Shown here: positions 1-7,367 of the stretch, in pieces
Layout of the letters: each line of letters begins with the position of its first letter
How positions within the stretch are numbered: the first letter of the stretch is position 1
DNA from: Bacillota bacterium
Lineage (GTDB): Bacteria; Bacillota; Clostridia; Tissierellales; Sedimentibacteraceae
Assembly: GCA_023453025.1 (NCBI GenBank)
Contig: JAEXUD010000064.1
Location: forward strand, 1-25,415
Direction of reading: 5' to 3'
DNA length: 25,415 nt
Position numbers and translations under genes: made by a program
The notes under the pieces: model-generated
What the model saw: only the letters and a program-made list of their open reading frames with translations
What the model was told of the DNA's origin: nothing
Database searches by the model: none

Positions 1-174
1 GATTCACAGGGCGGTATAATTCACAACTTATATATTCATTTATTATTTAAATTTATTCATTTAATATGTGGTCATAACTGTAAAAAATTATTTGTCAAAA
101 ACTGAAAAAATTTAATTGACATTCACATCTGATTGGCTCATTCATAAAATTCAAGTATATTGAGAGGAGAAAAT

Positions 175-267
175 ATGGATCAAAATCTATTTAGAGATTT
201 GAAAGGGAGATTTTTTTACTTCAAGTCTTGTAATATTCGAATTATTTCAGAGTTTATTATCATATAG
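175..267 (+). CDS. doubtful 30-aa ORF
   Basis: A 30-codon ORF beginning MDQNLFRDLKG follows a good ribosome site (GAGAGGAG, 5-6 nt before ATG) and ends before the convergent LysR gene. The product is basic and hydrophobic and matches no family I know. It may be the start of a gene lost by deletion, or chance. Positions 1-174 upstream are A+T-rich and contain a TTGACA hexamer (116-121) without a well-spaced -10 box. Confidence 0.2.
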   Translation: MDQNLFRDLKGRFFYFKSCNIRIISEFIII

Positions 268-316
268 CAATAACCTTTTGGAGCACATCCCTAAGCTCCT
301 CCATAAAGCCTTTGAG

Positions 317-1159
317 CTAGGGCGTTATTGCTTTATTGATATGGACAATAATCTGTACTGATTGAATATGCTCCAATTCAGGTATGTCAAAAATTTTTAA
401 TCTTCCTTGTCTGACCGAATCCTGCACAGAATATAGCGGCAGAACTGACAGGAAGCTACCTTTTTCAACCAGACTTCGTGCCATATCTGCACTCTGAAGC
501 TTCAAAAAAGAATTATATTCAATATAATGACTTGCCATGATGCGTTGAAAATGAACAGTGTATGGTGCCAATTCTTCCATTAAAATAAAATCCTGTCCGG
601 ATAAATCCTTAAGCCTTACTTTGCTCCTGTCAGAAAGCGGGTGTGACGAATTGGCAATAACCACAATGGGAACATCAAACTTATGCCAGCAATGCCAATC
701 CGTCCCGGGCAACGGAGCATCTATCAGGCAGGCTGCATCTATCAGATCATGCTGCAAATTGTCCTTTAATGTTGATGTGGCATCAGCACTCAGCTCTATC
801 TTCACCCGTGGAAATCGCTTATGGTATTTAATAACAGTATTTTCCATAAGCAGATTAAAAAGAGATTCCACCATACCTATTCGTATGGTTCCGCTGAGTG
901 CTTCATCTGATTTGAACAAACCGTCAATCTGCAATGCGGTGGATACAATCTGGTGCGCGTACGGCAACAGCTCTTCACCATATTGAGTTAAGGAAACACT
1001 GCGCCCTATTCTGTTAAACAGAGGCATTCCTATTTCATTCTCTAACTGTTGGATATGAGCGCTTACATTTGACTGGGAGTAGCCCAGCTCTCTGCTTGCC
1101 TGTGTAAAGTTCCGCAGTGAAGCTACTTTCAAAAAAGTGTTTAAATTCCTGATTTCCAT
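317..1159 (-). CDS. LysR-family transcriptional regulator
   Basis: A 280-aa LysR-type regulator. Residues 1-60 form the winged helix-turn-helix, with the recognition region around 15-36 (SQSNVSAHIQQLE) and the typical GMPLFNRIGRSVSLTQYGEELLPYA linker start. Residues about 88-270 are the periplasmic-binding-like effector domain. The start at 1159 is chosen because GGAGGA lies 5-6 nt upstream and the protein then begins with the family-typical MEIRNLNTFLKVA; an upstream in-frame ATG would add 20 unrelated residues. It is transcribed divergently from the PLP-enzyme gene, the usual LysR arrangement, so it probably controls that gene in response to a sulfur or amino-acid metabolite and represses itself. 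Family assignment is sure; target and effector are inferred. Confidence 0.93.
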   Translation of the reverse strand: MEIRNLNTFLKVASLRNFTQASRELGYSQSNVSAHIQQLENEIGMPLFNRIGRSVSLTQYGEELLPYAHQIVSTALQIDGLFKSDEALSGTIRIGMVESLFNLLMENTVIKYHKRFPRVKIELSADATSTLKDNLQHDLIDAACLIDAPLPGTDWHCWHKFDVPIVVIANSSHPLSDRSKVRLKDLSGQDFILMEELAPYTVHFQRIMASHYIEYNSFLKLQSADMARSLVEKGSFLSVLPLYSVQDSVRQGRLKIFDIPELEHIQSVQIIVHINKAITP

Positions 1160-1251
1160 CGTATCCTCCGAATTTAATATAATTATATAGTACAATATAT
1201 TACTCATCAAATCAATCATTAAATCTGATTGGCATAATCGAAACCATTTGT

Positions 1252-1280
1252 TTTACAGATTGATGATGCTATGCTACTAT
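1252..1280 (+). promoter_or_regulatory. candidate promoter of the PLP-enzyme gene
   Basis: TTTACA (1252-1257), a 17-nt spacer and TACTAT (1275-1280) precede the PLP-enzyme gene in the 157-bp LysR/PLP divergent intergenic region. The -10 box is a moderate match, as expected of an activator-dependent promoter. I could not define a LysR T-N11-A operator with certainty. Confidence 0.45.
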
Positions 1281-1316
1281 GTATTTAAGGAAATGAAGTA
1301 TAAGGAGTGAAAATAA

Positions 1317-2498
1317 ATGAATAAATCAATGAAAGCACAAACCCTTGCCGTACATGGTGGCGCTCGTAGGGATGATACCTTTGGTGCAATCAATGAACCT
1401 ATTTACATGACTTCAAACTATCGTATACCCACAGACGGCACACCTGTGGATTGGAGTGGAACAGAGAGCAATATTTATGCCCGGAACCGAAATGTCAACC
1501 AAATGGTTTTACAGGTTAAGCTTTGTGCTTTAACCGGTGCAGAAGACTGTGCGGTATTTGCAAGCGGTGTGGCAGCTCTTACCGGTGTGTTTATACCATT
1601 TCTAAATGCGGGTGATCATGCAATCATCTCTGAGGTCTGCTACAGTGCGACAAACTTGTTGTTCCGCAAATATCTGCCGGAGAAATATAATATAGAGGTA
1701 GACTTTGTGGATTCAACTGATACAGATGCCGTACGTGCTGCGATTCGCCCAAATACACGCTTAATTCATATAGAAACACCCGGTAATCCTACAACAGGAA
1801 TTAGTGACATACAAGCAATTGCTGATTTGGCACATTCTGCAGGTGCTTTGCTTTCTGTAGATGCAACATTTGCAGGACCCATAAACACATATCCTCTTCA
1901 CTTAGGTGCAGATCTGGAAATCCACAGTATGACAAAGTATATCAATGGTCATGGGGATTCATTAGGAGGCTGTGTGCTGGGGAGAAAGGAATTGCTGAAT
2001 AAAATAAAGGAAATTGCTCTGGTAAATTTCGGAGGAGTATTAAGTCCTTTTAATGCATGGTTGATTTCAAGAGGACTGGCAACACTTCCTATGCGTATGA
2101 AGCAGCACAGCCGTGTTGCCATGGCAGTGGCTGAATTTTTGGAAAAAAGTCCGGCAGTTCGCTTTATCTGGTATCCGGGTCTGGAGAGTCATCCCCAGCA
2201 TAGCCTTGCAAAGGAACTGATGCAAGATGAGTATTCCGGGATGATCGCATTTGACATCAGGGGTGATGAAGCAATACATCAAAAATTTCTGAATGAATTA
2301 AAACTGGTTACTCATGCAGTATCGTTGGGAGATATTGAGAGTCTGATAGTATATTATGATAAATTCAGTGATAAGCTGCCTCATTATCCCAAGATTTTTC
2401 AGGATGGATTCTTCCGGTTCAGTGTAGGATTAGAAGATGAAGAAGACTTAATTGAGGATTTGCAGCAGGCATTTGCAGCTTGCGGCTTACAGGAATAG
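1317..2498 (+). CDS. Cys/Met-metabolism PLP-dependent enzyme (cystathionine gamma-synthase/methionine gamma-lyase fold)
   Basis: A 393-aa fold-type I PLP enzyme of the transsulfuration family, usual length. The PLP-binding lysine is K207 in HSMTKYINGHGD. Other family marks are SGVAALTG near 83-90 (phosphate loop), ETPGNPTTGISDI near 153-165, and VDATFAGP near 181-188, whose aspartate should pair with the pyridine nitrogen. The N-terminal motif that reads YTRxxNPT in most members is YARNRNVNQ here, so substrate specificity is uncertain: cystathionine gamma-synthase, O-acetylhomoserine sulfhydrylase and methionine or cystathionine gamma-lyase are all possible. AAGGAG lies 8 nt before the ATG. 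It is monocistronic and divergent from a LysR gene that probably regulates it. Fold and cofactor are firm; the reaction is not. Confidence 0.9.
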   Translation: MNKSMKAQTLAVHGGARRDDTFGAINEPIYMTSNYRIPTDGTPVDWSGTESNIYARNRNVNQMVLQVKLCALTGAEDCAVFASGVAALTGVFIPFLNAGDHAIISEVCYSATNLLFRKYLPEKYNIEVDFVDSTDTDAVRAAIRPNTRLIHIETPGNPTTGISDIQAIADLAHSAGALLSVDATFAGPINTYPLHLGADLEIHSMTKYINGHGDSLGGCVLGRKELLNKIKEIALVNFGGVLSPFNAWLISRGLATLPMRMKQHSRVAMAVAEFLEKSPAVRFIWYPGLESHPQHSLAKELMQDEYSGMIAFDIRGDEAIHQKFLNELKLVTHAVSLGDIESLIVYYDKFSDKLPHYPKIFQDGFFRFSVGLEDEEDLIEDLQQAFAACGLQE

Positions 2499-2508
2499 AT
2501 GAATAATA

Positions 2509-2537
2509 TTGACTTGATTTTAATATTATGCTAAAAT
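2509..2537 (+). promoter_or_regulatory. sigma-A promoter of the riboswitch operon
   Basis: TTGACT (2509-2514), 17-nt spacer, TAAAAT (2532-2537). It lies just downstream of the PLP-enzyme stop and about 35-40 nt before the riboswitch aptamer, so the riboswitch and the two genes after it form their own transcription unit. Confidence 0.7.
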
Positions 2538-2574
2538 CGGACTATATTTTTCAAATGTTAATTATGATTTAAAT

Positions 2575-2670
2575 ATATTCAAGTTTTCTAGGGTTCCGCA
2601 GTCTGACTGGCAGGTCCGAGAGAAAACACACAGTTACTGTGTACACGGAGGGATAAAAGCCTGGGAGATA
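2575..2670 (+). promoter_or_regulatory. ykkC-family riboswitch (best match guanidine-I type)
   Basis: The conserved ykkC blocks occur in order: CTAGGGTTCCG (2588-2598), GGTCCGAGAG (2613-2622) and ACGGAGGGATAAAAGCC followed by GGGAGA (2644-2668). Between blocks are two variable hairpins, CAGT-CTG-ACTG after the first block and ACACAG-TTAC-TGTGT before the last, as in the family. Ykkc-family aptamers split into guanidine-I and variants for ppGpp, PRPP and nucleoside diphosphates. The overall wording fits guanidine-I best, but subclass cannot be fixed by eye. No U-tract terminator lies between aptamer and gene, so control may be translational, acting on the AAGGAGG about 40 nt downstream. It controls the B3/B4-domain and Nim-like genes. 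Confidence 0.85.
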
Positions 2671-2716
2671 TTGACTGATATTTCCTATGGCTTTAATTTT
2701 ATTAAGGAGGAAAGTG

Positions 2717-3424
2717 ATGACAAGGTTTGTGATCGAAGACGCATTTTGGGAGCTGTTTCCGAATGCAAGGATTGGGATTGTTGTATGTAAAAATATTGAT
2801 AATAAAATAGTGGATGAAAATCAGTATCAGGCATTACTGCTTGATGCAGAAAAAGAGGTAACCAAGCATTTACCTGACCCGGATTTCAGTAAAAATGATG
2901 TAATTCGTGTGTGGCGTGAAGCTCTGCAAAGATTTAAAACAAAAAAGGGAGCTCGTTCTTCTATTGAAGCTCTGCTTAAACGTGTGGATAACGGAAATCA
3001 CATCGGTACTATCAATCCACTGGTGGATATTTATAACTCTGTTTCACTTCGATACGCACTGCCGTGCGGCGGAGAGGATATCGATACATTTGCAGGAGAT
3101 ATCCGATTGACACGTGCTGTCGGAGGTGAGGATTTCATTACACTGGGCTCTGACGAAAGTGCACCTCCCTACGAAGGAGAGGTTGTATACAAGGATGATG
3201 CAGGCGCCATCTGCCGATGCTGGAACTGGCGTGAATCTGTGAGAACAATGCTTACAGAAAATACAAAAAATGCGTTCCTTTGTATTGAGCTGGTGGATGA
3301 AAGTAGAATTGAAGCACTTAATAATGCCTTGAATGAACTAGCTGAAGCAGTACAGAAGAATTTAGGCGGAATATGCACAATCTCAGTTCTTGATATTGAA
3401 AATAAAGAGATAGAAATCATATAA
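2717..3424 (+). CDS. free-standing B3/B4 (PheRS-beta editing-like) domain protein
   Basis: A 235-aa cytoplasmic protein resembling the B3/B4 domain of the phenylalanyl-tRNA synthetase beta subunit, the domain that edits mischarged tRNA. Recognisable stretches are the N-terminal FPNARIGIVVCKNIDN, IEALLKRVDNGN, NPLVDIYNSVSLRYALPCGGEDID near residues 104-127, and the C-terminal RCWNWRESVRTMLTENTKNAFLCIE. Free-standing members exist in many bacteria; amino-acid or tRNA quality control is the usual guess. The ATG at 2717 is chosen because AAGGAGG sits 6 nt upstream; an earlier ATG at 2687 lacks a ribosome site and runs into the riboswitch 3' side. It is the first gene after the ykkC-family riboswitch and is followed 16 nt later by the Nim-like gene, so the pair is one riboswitch-controlled operon. 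Domain call is good, biological role unknown. Confidence 0.8.
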   Translation: MTRFVIEDAFWELFPNARIGIVVCKNIDNKIVDENQYQALLLDAEKEVTKHLPDPDFSKNDVIRVWREALQRFKTKKGARSSIEALLKRVDNGNHIGTINPLVDIYNSVSLRYALPCGGEDIDTFAGDIRLTRAVGGEDFITLGSDESAPPYEGEVVYKDDAGAICRCWNWRESVRTMLTENTKNAFLCIELVDESRIEALNNALNELAEAVQKNLGGICTISVLDIENKEIEII

Positions 3425-3440
3425 ACGAAAGGAGACATAT

Positions 3441-3944
3441 ATGTTCAGAGAAATGCGTCGTAAAAATCAAGTATTAACCACAGAGGAAAGCATTGCAATT
3501 TTAAATCGCGGAACTGCGGGAGTACTGGCTGTGTCGGGAGATAATGATTATCCCTATGCAGTGCCAATCAGCTATGTCTACCATGATAATAAAATTATTT
3601 TTCACTCGGCAAGATCGGGGCATAAATTAGATTCTATTACAAAAAATCAAAAAGTATCATTTTGCGTTATTGACGAAGACCAAATTGTACCGGAGGAATA
3701 CACCACCTATTTCAGAAGTGTGATTGCTTTTGGAAAAGCACGCATCATTGAGGATGATTCAGAACGAAGAAAAGCACTGGAGTTATTGACAGAGAAATAT
3801 TCTGCACAGATGCCGAAGGAACATATTGCAGCTGCAATAGACAAGGAAATTAAGGCTGTATGCATGATAGAACTGGAAATAGAACACCTGAGCGGAAAAG
3901 AATCAATTGAATTTGTCAGAGCAAAGAAACAGAAGACAGATTAA
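3441..3944 (+). CDS. Nim-like pyridoxamine 5'-phosphate oxidase-family (FMN split-barrel) protein
   Basis: A 167-aa protein of the split-barrel flavin family closest to the Nim (5-nitroimidazole resistance-type) branch: MRRKNQVLTTEES at the start, GTAGVLAVSGDNDYPYAVP near 23-41, then IIFHSARSGHKLDSITKNQ, the heme/FMN-site-like block, and FGKARIIEDD around 100. Members bind FMN or heme and reduce small substrates; many are plain housekeeping flavoproteins with no role in drug resistance. AAAGGAG lies 7-8 nt before the ATG, and the gene follows the B3/B4 gene by 16 nt, so both share the promoter and riboswitch upstream. A terminator at 4085 closes the unit. Family is confident, substrate unknown. 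Confidence 0.85.
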   Translation: MFREMRRKNQVLTTEESIAILNRGTAGVLAVSGDNDYPYAVPISYVYHDNKIIFHSARSGHKLDSITKNQKVSFCVIDEDQIVPEEYTTYFRSVIAFGKARIIEDDSERRKALELLTEKYSAQMPKEHIAAAIDKEIKAVCMIELEIEHLSGKESIEFVRAKKQKTD

Positions 3945-4084
3945 TTTATTACAGAGAAAAATAGGTAGAAATTTGCTCTTACTAGATACTTTATCTACCA
4001 GTACCTAAATGGCAGACATCTTTCACAGATACACTGAAAATGTGAAAAATATTAAGATGAAACGGCTACCATAAATAACTTCGC

Positions 4085-4124
4085 AAAAAATCAGTATCCA
4101 GAAATAAAAGGATACTGATTTTTT
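4085..4124 (+). terminator. Rho-independent terminator
   Basis: A perfect 12-bp stem, AAATCAGTATCC (4088-4099) with GGATACTGATTT (4110-4121), 10-nt loop, T-run after and A-run before, so it can work in both directions. It ends the riboswitch operon. Between the Nim-like stop (3944) and this point there is only noncoding sequence with a weak TTTCACA/TGTGAAA hairpin (about 4020-4053); 4125-4334 shows no gene. Confidence 0.85.
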
Positions 4125-4334
4125 ATGAAAACTCATGAATGTTTAATAAATAATCATTCATTTCTCAGTTCATAACTTTATTGCACATTTTGCGACTTTA
4201 TTGTGATACTACAGTGAATATGAAATGGATGTCATATGAAAAGGAAATAAGTAATAACTTGGGAGGAATATGGAAGGAAGTTGAAGGAATATTTAGCTGG
4301 TAATTGAATTTTAGTATGTAATGATGAATGAAAA

Positions 4335-4543
4335 ATGAATGGAATGGAGCTGAGCAGAAAGTTCGGAAGAGATATAATTATCGGTCCTTTTTTTATTGTT
4401 GTAAATAGCGGTGATGGGGAATTTATATCCCTTACAGGTGAACAAGTGTAAAATATACAGTAAGATTTGAAGAGATTCAGGAGTTTATAGGAGAAGAAAT
4501 AGAAGCACAGCCACGGAATGTATTTTTAGGATTTGATTTATAA
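4335..4543 (+). pseudogene. frameshifted small accessory-element gene
   Basis: Two reading frames join into one plausible protein. Frame one (4335-4451) reads MNGMELSRKFG, then GPFFIVVNSGDGEFISLTGEQV and hits TAA. The next frame, from about 4448, continues KYTVRFEEIQEFIGEEI to FLGFDL and stops at 4541-4543, just before the ribosome site of the next gene. The pattern G-x-F-x-I-x(4)-G-x(2)-F-x-S-L-T-x-E-Q-x(2)-K-Y resembles small proteins near replication or transfer genes of Clostridia mobile elements (DUF3846-like at best). One indel near 4447-4451 explains the break. No good ribosome site precedes the first ATG. Probably a decayed first gene of the DUF6103 cluster. Confidence 0.5.
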
Positions 4544-4553
4544 GGAGGAAAAG

Positions 4554-4937
4554 ATGAGTGTAGAAATGGAAAAATTGCAAATAGAATTTGCAAAGGAGAA
4601 ATTGGATGCTTTGCGATTTTATATGAAAGAAAAAGAATTGACTGTAGAAGGAGAATTGCAAAAGCATGTAGATAATATTTATGAAAAGCATGTTCCGGCA
4701 GTTACAAGAAGATATCTTGAAAGAAACGATGAGGAGCAGGAAATACAGACTGAAGAATCTGCTGCTATTAGTCCTGATGATTCTGAATCAACTGAAAGAA
4801 GTACACCTCGCGGAAGGGGCAGGGGTGGCAGAAGACAAAGTACAGAATACCAAGCAGCTTCCGGAAGTCCTGAAGAAACTGTAGGAACAACAGAACAAGA
4901 GAATGAACAAGGCCAAGGAATGGAGCAAAGCATGTAA
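4554..4937 (+). CDS. DUF6103-type accessory protein, long paralogue
   Basis: A 127-aa cytoplasmic protein. Residues 1-60 are charged and helical (MSVEMEKLQIEFAKEKLDAL, then KELTVEGELQKHVDNIYEKHVPAVTRRYLERND) and match the DUF6103 type found on Clostridia mobile elements. Residues 60-127 are low-complexity and probably disordered, rich in E, S, T, Q and G with a basic patch PRGRGRGGRRQ near 83-93 that could touch nucleic acid. AAGGAGG precedes the ATG at 4554 with ideal spacing; an upstream in-frame ATG at 4533 lies before that site and is rejected. A shorter paralogue follows 39 nt later and a Y-family polymerase after that. Function unknown; the context suggests an accessory role in element DNA metabolism. 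Confidence 0.75.
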   Translation: MSVEMEKLQIEFAKEKLDALRFYMKEKELTVEGELQKHVDNIYEKHVPAVTRRYLERNDEEQEIQTEESAAISPDDSESTERSTPRGRGRGGRRQSTEYQAASGSPEETVGTTEQENEQGQGMEQSM

Positions 4938-4976
4938 TCATATTATTAATTTATTTGGAAAGGAGACAGCCTATAG

Positions 4977-5219
4977 ATGAAAAAAGATATCGTGAGAATC
5001 AGCGTTGATGCTGAAAAGCTTAGAGCCGTTAAGCAATATATGGAGAAAAAGGAGTCAAAATTAGAAGATGAATTGACTGAACAAGTGCAAAAACTGTACG
5101 AAAAATATGTCCCTGCTAATGTGCGAGAGTATATAGACGGCAAGCAGGAAGAAGAAAGCAAGGTAAAAAAGTCTGGAAATCCTGTAAAGATAAAGGACGA
5201 ATCAACTAACCATTTTTAG
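4977..5219 (+). CDS. DUF6103-type accessory protein, short paralogue
   Basis: An 80-aa cytoplasmic charged protein that aligns along its first 60 residues with the preceding gene: both share D/E-A-x-KL-x-A-(V/L), YM-x-(E/K)-KE, (L/V)E-(D/G)-EL, (I/L)YEKYVPA and an RRYL/REYI ending before an acidic tail. The long disordered tail of its neighbour is absent. GGAG lies about 11 nt before the ATG, a rather long spacing. It probably shares the transcript of the gene before it. Two diverged tandem copies suggest an old duplication, perhaps forming a hetero-oligomer. Function unknown. Confidence 0.75.
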   Translation: MKKDIVRISVDAEKLRAVKQYMEKKESKLEDELTEQVQKLYEKYVPANVREYIDGKQEEESKVKKSGNPVKIKDESTNHF

Positions 5220-5278
5220 GTAAGCAATATTTTAAGTTATATCCAATCTGAAATTGACATCGAAAAAATGAAATTTTG

Positions 5279-5287
5279 TGATATAAT
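5279..5287 (+). promoter_or_regulatory. extended -10 promoter for the Y-family polymerase
   Basis: TG (5279-5280), one base, TATAAT (5282-5287) is a perfect extended -10 element. A TTGACA (5254-5259) lies 22 nt upstream, too far for a normal -35 box. No GAAC-N4-GTTC type operator is visible here, unlike the three antirepressor-type genes further on. Confidence 0.5.
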
Positions 5288-5397
5288 TAGATGAATAAAA
5301 TTATATAAAATATCCAAACGCAAGGATTTATAACTGCGATGTGGTAATGATATTATTAATTGTTGTAACTTTTTCAGAGGAGGTGAAGGAGATAAGC

Positions 5398-6699
5398 ATG
5401 AAAAACAGAACCTATATAGCAATTGATTTAAAATCGTTTTATGCTTCGGTAGAGTGTATGGAACGAGGACTTGATCCATTGGACACTAATCTTGTTGTTG
5501 CCGATGCAAGCCGTACTGAAAAAACCATCTGTCTGGCCGTATCTCCTCCTCTAAAAGCATACGGTCTTTCCGGCAGATCGAGATTGTTTGAGGTTGTGCA
5601 AAAGGTAAAGGAAGCAAATGCAAAGCGTCTGCTTAAAGCACCGGGCAGAGTCTTTTCCGGCTCTTCTTATAGCGATACCGAACTTAAATGCTCACCGGAT
5701 AGGTCATTAGACTATATTATTGCTACACCGAGAATGGCACATTATATAGAGTACAGCACCCGAATCTACAATATTTATTTAAAATACATTGCACCCGAAG
5801 ATATACATGTTTATTCTATAGATGAAGTATTCATGGATGTAACTGATTATCTGAAAACCTATAACCTATCTGCCCGTGAACTTGCAACAACAATGATTCT
5901 TGATGTGCTTAACACGACAGGTATCACTGCATCAGGCGGAATTGGAACTAATCTGTATTTATGCAAGATTGCCATGGATATTCGTGCAAAGCATGTTCCT
6001 GCAGATGAAAATGGTGTAAGAATTGCTGAGTTGGATGAAATGAGTTATAGGAATTTTTTGTGGGAACATAGACCACTGACAGACTTCTGGCGCGTCGGAA
6101 GAGGATACGCAAAGAAGCTTGAGGATCAAGGTATGTTCACCATGGGAGATATAGCGAAATGCTCTGTCGGCAAGCCTACAGATTGCTACAACGAGGATTT
6201 GTTGTATAAGTTGTTCGGAATTAATGCAGAACTTCTCATTGACCATGCATGGGGATGGGAGCCTTGTACAATTGCTGATGTCAAAGCATACAAACCAAGT
6301 ACAAATAGCATCGGCTCGGGACAGGTGCTACATTGTGCCTATACATTTGACAGTGCTAAATTGATTGCTCGAGAAATGACTGATTTATTGGTGCTTGATT
6401 TGGTGGACAAAAGACTTGTGACCGACCAACTTGTATTGACAGTAGGATATGATATAGAAAATCTGACAAAGCCAGAAATAAAGAAATTATATAAAGGACC
6501 AATTACTACAGATCATTATGGGCGATCAGTTCCGAAATCTGCACATGGTACAATTAATCTTAAAAGGCAGACATCCTCAACAAAACTGATTATGAATGCA
6601 GCCATGGAACTGCTTGAACGCATTGTCGATAAAAATCTTCTTGTCACAAGTGATAAGTTAAAATTATCATTCAAAACATATATAAGGTTAGAGGTATAG
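5398..6699 (+). CDS. Y-family translesion DNA polymerase (ImpB/MucB/SamB type)
   Basis: A 433-aa error-prone DNA polymerase that copies past damaged bases. The palm motif IAIDLKSFYASVEC has metal-binding D10, and YSIDEVFMDVT supplies D142 and E143, so the catalytic carboxylates are present. The fingers part includes ADASRTEKTICLAVSPPLKAYG, and GGIGTNLYLCKIAMDIRAKH marks the palm end. The thumb and little-finger regions fill 220-433, so the protein is full length. ATG 5398 is chosen because the family-typical start MKNRTYIAID follows a GGAGGTGAAGGAG region; the earlier in-frame ATG lies before that ribosome site. Such polymerases are common cargo of Gram-positive conjugative elements, beside small charged proteins like the two upstream. 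Catalysis is expected to be intact. Confidence 0.93.
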   Translation: MKNRTYIAIDLKSFYASVECMERGLDPLDTNLVVADASRTEKTICLAVSPPLKAYGLSGRSRLFEVVQKVKEANAKRLLKAPGRVFSGSSYSDTELKCSPDRSLDYIIATPRMAHYIEYSTRIYNIYLKYIAPEDIHVYSIDEVFMDVTDYLKTYNLSARELATTMILDVLNTTGITASGGIGTNLYLCKIAMDIRAKHVPADENGVRIAELDEMSYRNFLWEHRPLTDFWRVGRGYAKKLEDQGMFTMGDIAKCSVGKPTDCYNEDLLYKLFGINAELLIDHAWGWEPCTIADVKAYKPSTNSIGSGQVLHCAYTFDSAKLIAREMTDLLVLDLVDKRLVTDQLVLTVGYDIENLTKPEIKKLYKGPITTDHYGRSVPKSAHGTINLKRQTSSTKLIMNAAMELLERIVDKNLLVTSDKLKLSFKTYIRLEV

Positions 6700-6912
6700 A
6701 AAGCGGCTCTAATAAAATCTAATAATTGATATTTAATAGAACCTATTTTAGATCTATATTAATGTTTATCAGGTTGTAGCTAACTCCAGGCAACTAGATT
6801 GTAGTATTAGTTCAAAGATGGCATGGCTTGCAAGTGTAAAAAGCTAGACATAATTTTAGTAAGGTGTTTATTTGGACCAATTTAGGGGACATGCAGTGTA
6901 CCTGTTAAATAG

Positions 6913-7045
6913 GTCGATATGTTCCCGTCTACCGATAGTGCCAAAAACGCAGTGGATATGTTTCCGAGAACGGGCATACTCAAATGACATTCATTCTGTC
7001 CTCTCGAGCTACGTGGAAACAGTTCTGTTGATAGATAGGAAATAA
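6913..7045 (+). pseudogene. relic resembling the 3' end of a rumA/rlmD-type rRNA methyltransferase
   Basis: Short pieces match the C-terminal signature (V-D-M-F-P-x-T-x-H-V-E-T-V-V) of 23S rRNA uracil-5 methyltransferases. VDMFPST starts at 6913, VDMFPRT follows 39 nt later in the same frame at 6952, and in another frame SYVETVLLIDRK plus stop occupies 7007-7045. They are separated by unrelated or frameshifted sequence. The 3' end of rumA is a known insertion site for streptococcal integrative elements, so this may be an old attachment-site scar. The rest of 6700-7115 holds no ORF I can support; a short ATG frame (MAWLASVK) near 6820 looks accidental. Confidence 0.4.
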
Positions 7046-7115
7046 AAATGTATTAAGTAGAAGTGTGCTTTAAGAATTACTTTTAAGTCCTATAAAAAAA
7101 TAGTTTTCTGAAATG

Positions 7116-7158
7116 AAATGCTTAGAATTCATGTAAGTATGAATTCTAAGCATTTTTT
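7116..7158 (+). terminator. Rho-independent terminator
   Basis: A 17-bp perfect stem, AAATGCTTAGAATTCAT (7116-7132) with its complement (7139-7155), 6-nt loop and a T-run. It insulates the KilA-N gene from the polymerase unit. The A-run on the 5' side would let it work on the other strand too. Confidence 0.9.
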
Positions 7159-7219
7159 ATTTATAATTATAAAATCAATACTTAAAACTTAAAAATGATC
7201 GTAAAAAATATATTAACTA

Positions 7220-7267
7220 TTGTTTTTTAATATATAATATGATAATATTGCCCTAGAACGTATGTTC
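7220..7267 (+). promoter_or_regulatory. KilA-N gene promoter with LexA-like operator
   Basis: TTGTTT (7220-7225), 17-nt spacer, TAATAT (7243-7248), then exactly 7 nt to GAAC-GTAT-GTTC (7256-7267). GAAC-N4-GTTC is the core of the Firmicute LexA/DinR box and would cover the start site. A second inverted repeat overlaps it, GTATGTT with AACATAC (7260-7281). The same layout precedes the RhuM and Bro-N genes. The binding protein may be host LexA or an element repressor; that part is inference. Confidence 0.65.
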
Positions 7268-7367
7268 TATTGGAAACATACTTAATAGAATGAGTTTAGT
7301 ATTAAAAGTTTGAAATGAAAATTATTTTTTGTAAATTTGTGTTTATGCTATGTATAGGAGGATTCAA

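Noticed and set aside
558..986. 142-codon ORF antisense to the LysR gene
   Set aside because: It is a shadow frame inside a well-supported gene, with no ribosome site and no family features.
127..1233. ATCTGATTGGC occurs at 127-137 and 1223-1233 on both sides of the LysR gene, suggesting paired operators
   Set aside because: An 11-base repeat is expected by chance many times in a window of this size, and neither copy fits a clear T-N11-A inverted repeat.
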